A stretch of 6,190 nucleotides of DNA from an uncultured Eubacteriales bacterium (GTDB lineage: Bacteria; Bacillota; Clostridia; Christensenellales; Aristaeellaceae). Position numbers and translations under genes: made by a program. Of the stretch, positions 6,089 through 6,190 are shown in pieces. The number at the start of each line of letters is the position of its first letter. Position 1 is the stretch's first letter. Location: positions 1-6,190 of the forward strand of contig USCR01000138.1 in assembly GCA_900553295.1 (NCBI GenBank). Direction: 5' to 3'. The notes under the pieces are model-generated. The model worked only from the letters and a program-made list of their open reading frames with translations. It did not search any database and was not told where the DNA came from.

Positions 6089-6110
6089 GCTTCCTCCACC
6101 TCCCGGATGC
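6085..6110 (-). repeat. 26-bp direct repeat, copy A (3' end of the right-edge gene)
   Basis: This copy is in use as coding sequence: it encodes IREVEEA-stop of the truncated right-edge gene and also carries the ribosome site and GTG start of the 207-aa gene. It matches copy B at 24 of 26 positions. Both differences (GAA/GAG and GCG/GCA) are synonymous in the frame of the right-edge gene, and the second also changes the start codon from GTG to ATG. Confidence 0.85.
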
Positions 6111-6190
6111 GGTCCACGCCTTCCCGGAAGTTGATCTCCAGCCCCATCCGCTCCCAGACTTCCCGGATGATTTCCTCGCTGTCCAGGGCT
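6085..6190 (-). CDS. C-terminal fragment of an unidentified phage gene (runs in from the right edge)
   Basis: Thirty-four codons and a TGA are visible, with the first full codon at 6189. The sequence contains DSEEIIREVWERMGLEINF and ends in DRIREVEEA, a charged amphipathic helix with an acidic tail. The frame is supported by third-position G/C preference and by its stop overlapping the GTG start of the 207-aa gene. No family can be assigned from so little. In related phages and in the IbrA/IbrB pair, a ParB-like protein often sits next to the PAPS-reductase-family gene, so that is one candidate, but nothing visible here supports it directly. Confidence 0.6.
   Translation of the reverse strand, partial: ALDSEEIIREVWERMGLEINFREGVDRIREVEEA

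Overview
The window reads as part of one densely packed phage or prophage operon, transcribed entirely on the minus strand (right to left in these coordinates). The host is probably a moderately high-GC Gram-positive gut-type bacterium, of the Clostridia/Oscillospiraceae kind. This is inferred from near-consensus GGAGG ribosome sites, start codons overlapping the previous stop (ATGA/GTGA), roughly 60% or more GC in the main genes, and several protein families typical of Firmicutes phages. No tRNA, rRNA, CRISPR array, insertion sequence or convincing promoter was seen, and no gap between genes exceeds about 30 bases.

In transcription order: (1) the last 34 codons of an unidentified gene at the right edge; (2) an AT-richer 207-aa DNA cytosine methyltransferase-like gene; (3) a 431-aa PAPS-reductase-family ATP pyrophosphatase with a CC...CxxC cysteine set; (4) an 850-aa fusion of an SF2 helicase with an N4/N6-type DNA methyltransferase; (5) a lower-GC 261-aa DUF5131 (phage Gp37/Gp68) protein with a radical-SAM-like CX3CX2C motif; (6) three small phage proteins of 61, 63 and 110 aa, the last cysteine-rich; and (7) the first 30 codons of a probable VRR-NUC nuclease, running off the left edge.

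Functionally this looks like a nucleic-acid modification and processing block leading into the phage replication genes. It holds two methyltransferase-type proteins, a sulfur/adenylate-chemistry enzyme, a putative radical-SAM-like enzyme and, at the end, a nuclease. How they act together is not known from the sequence.

The strongest structural finding is a 26-bp direct repeat (24/26 identical) flanking the 207-aa gene. Each copy spells the 3' end of the upstream gene plus ribosome site plus start codon. It looks like the scar of a cargo gene inserted exactly at a translation-coupled junction. A second possible insertion is the DUF5131 gene: just before it, a six-codon reading frame with its own GGAGG site and ATGA overlap looks like the stump of a displaced gene.
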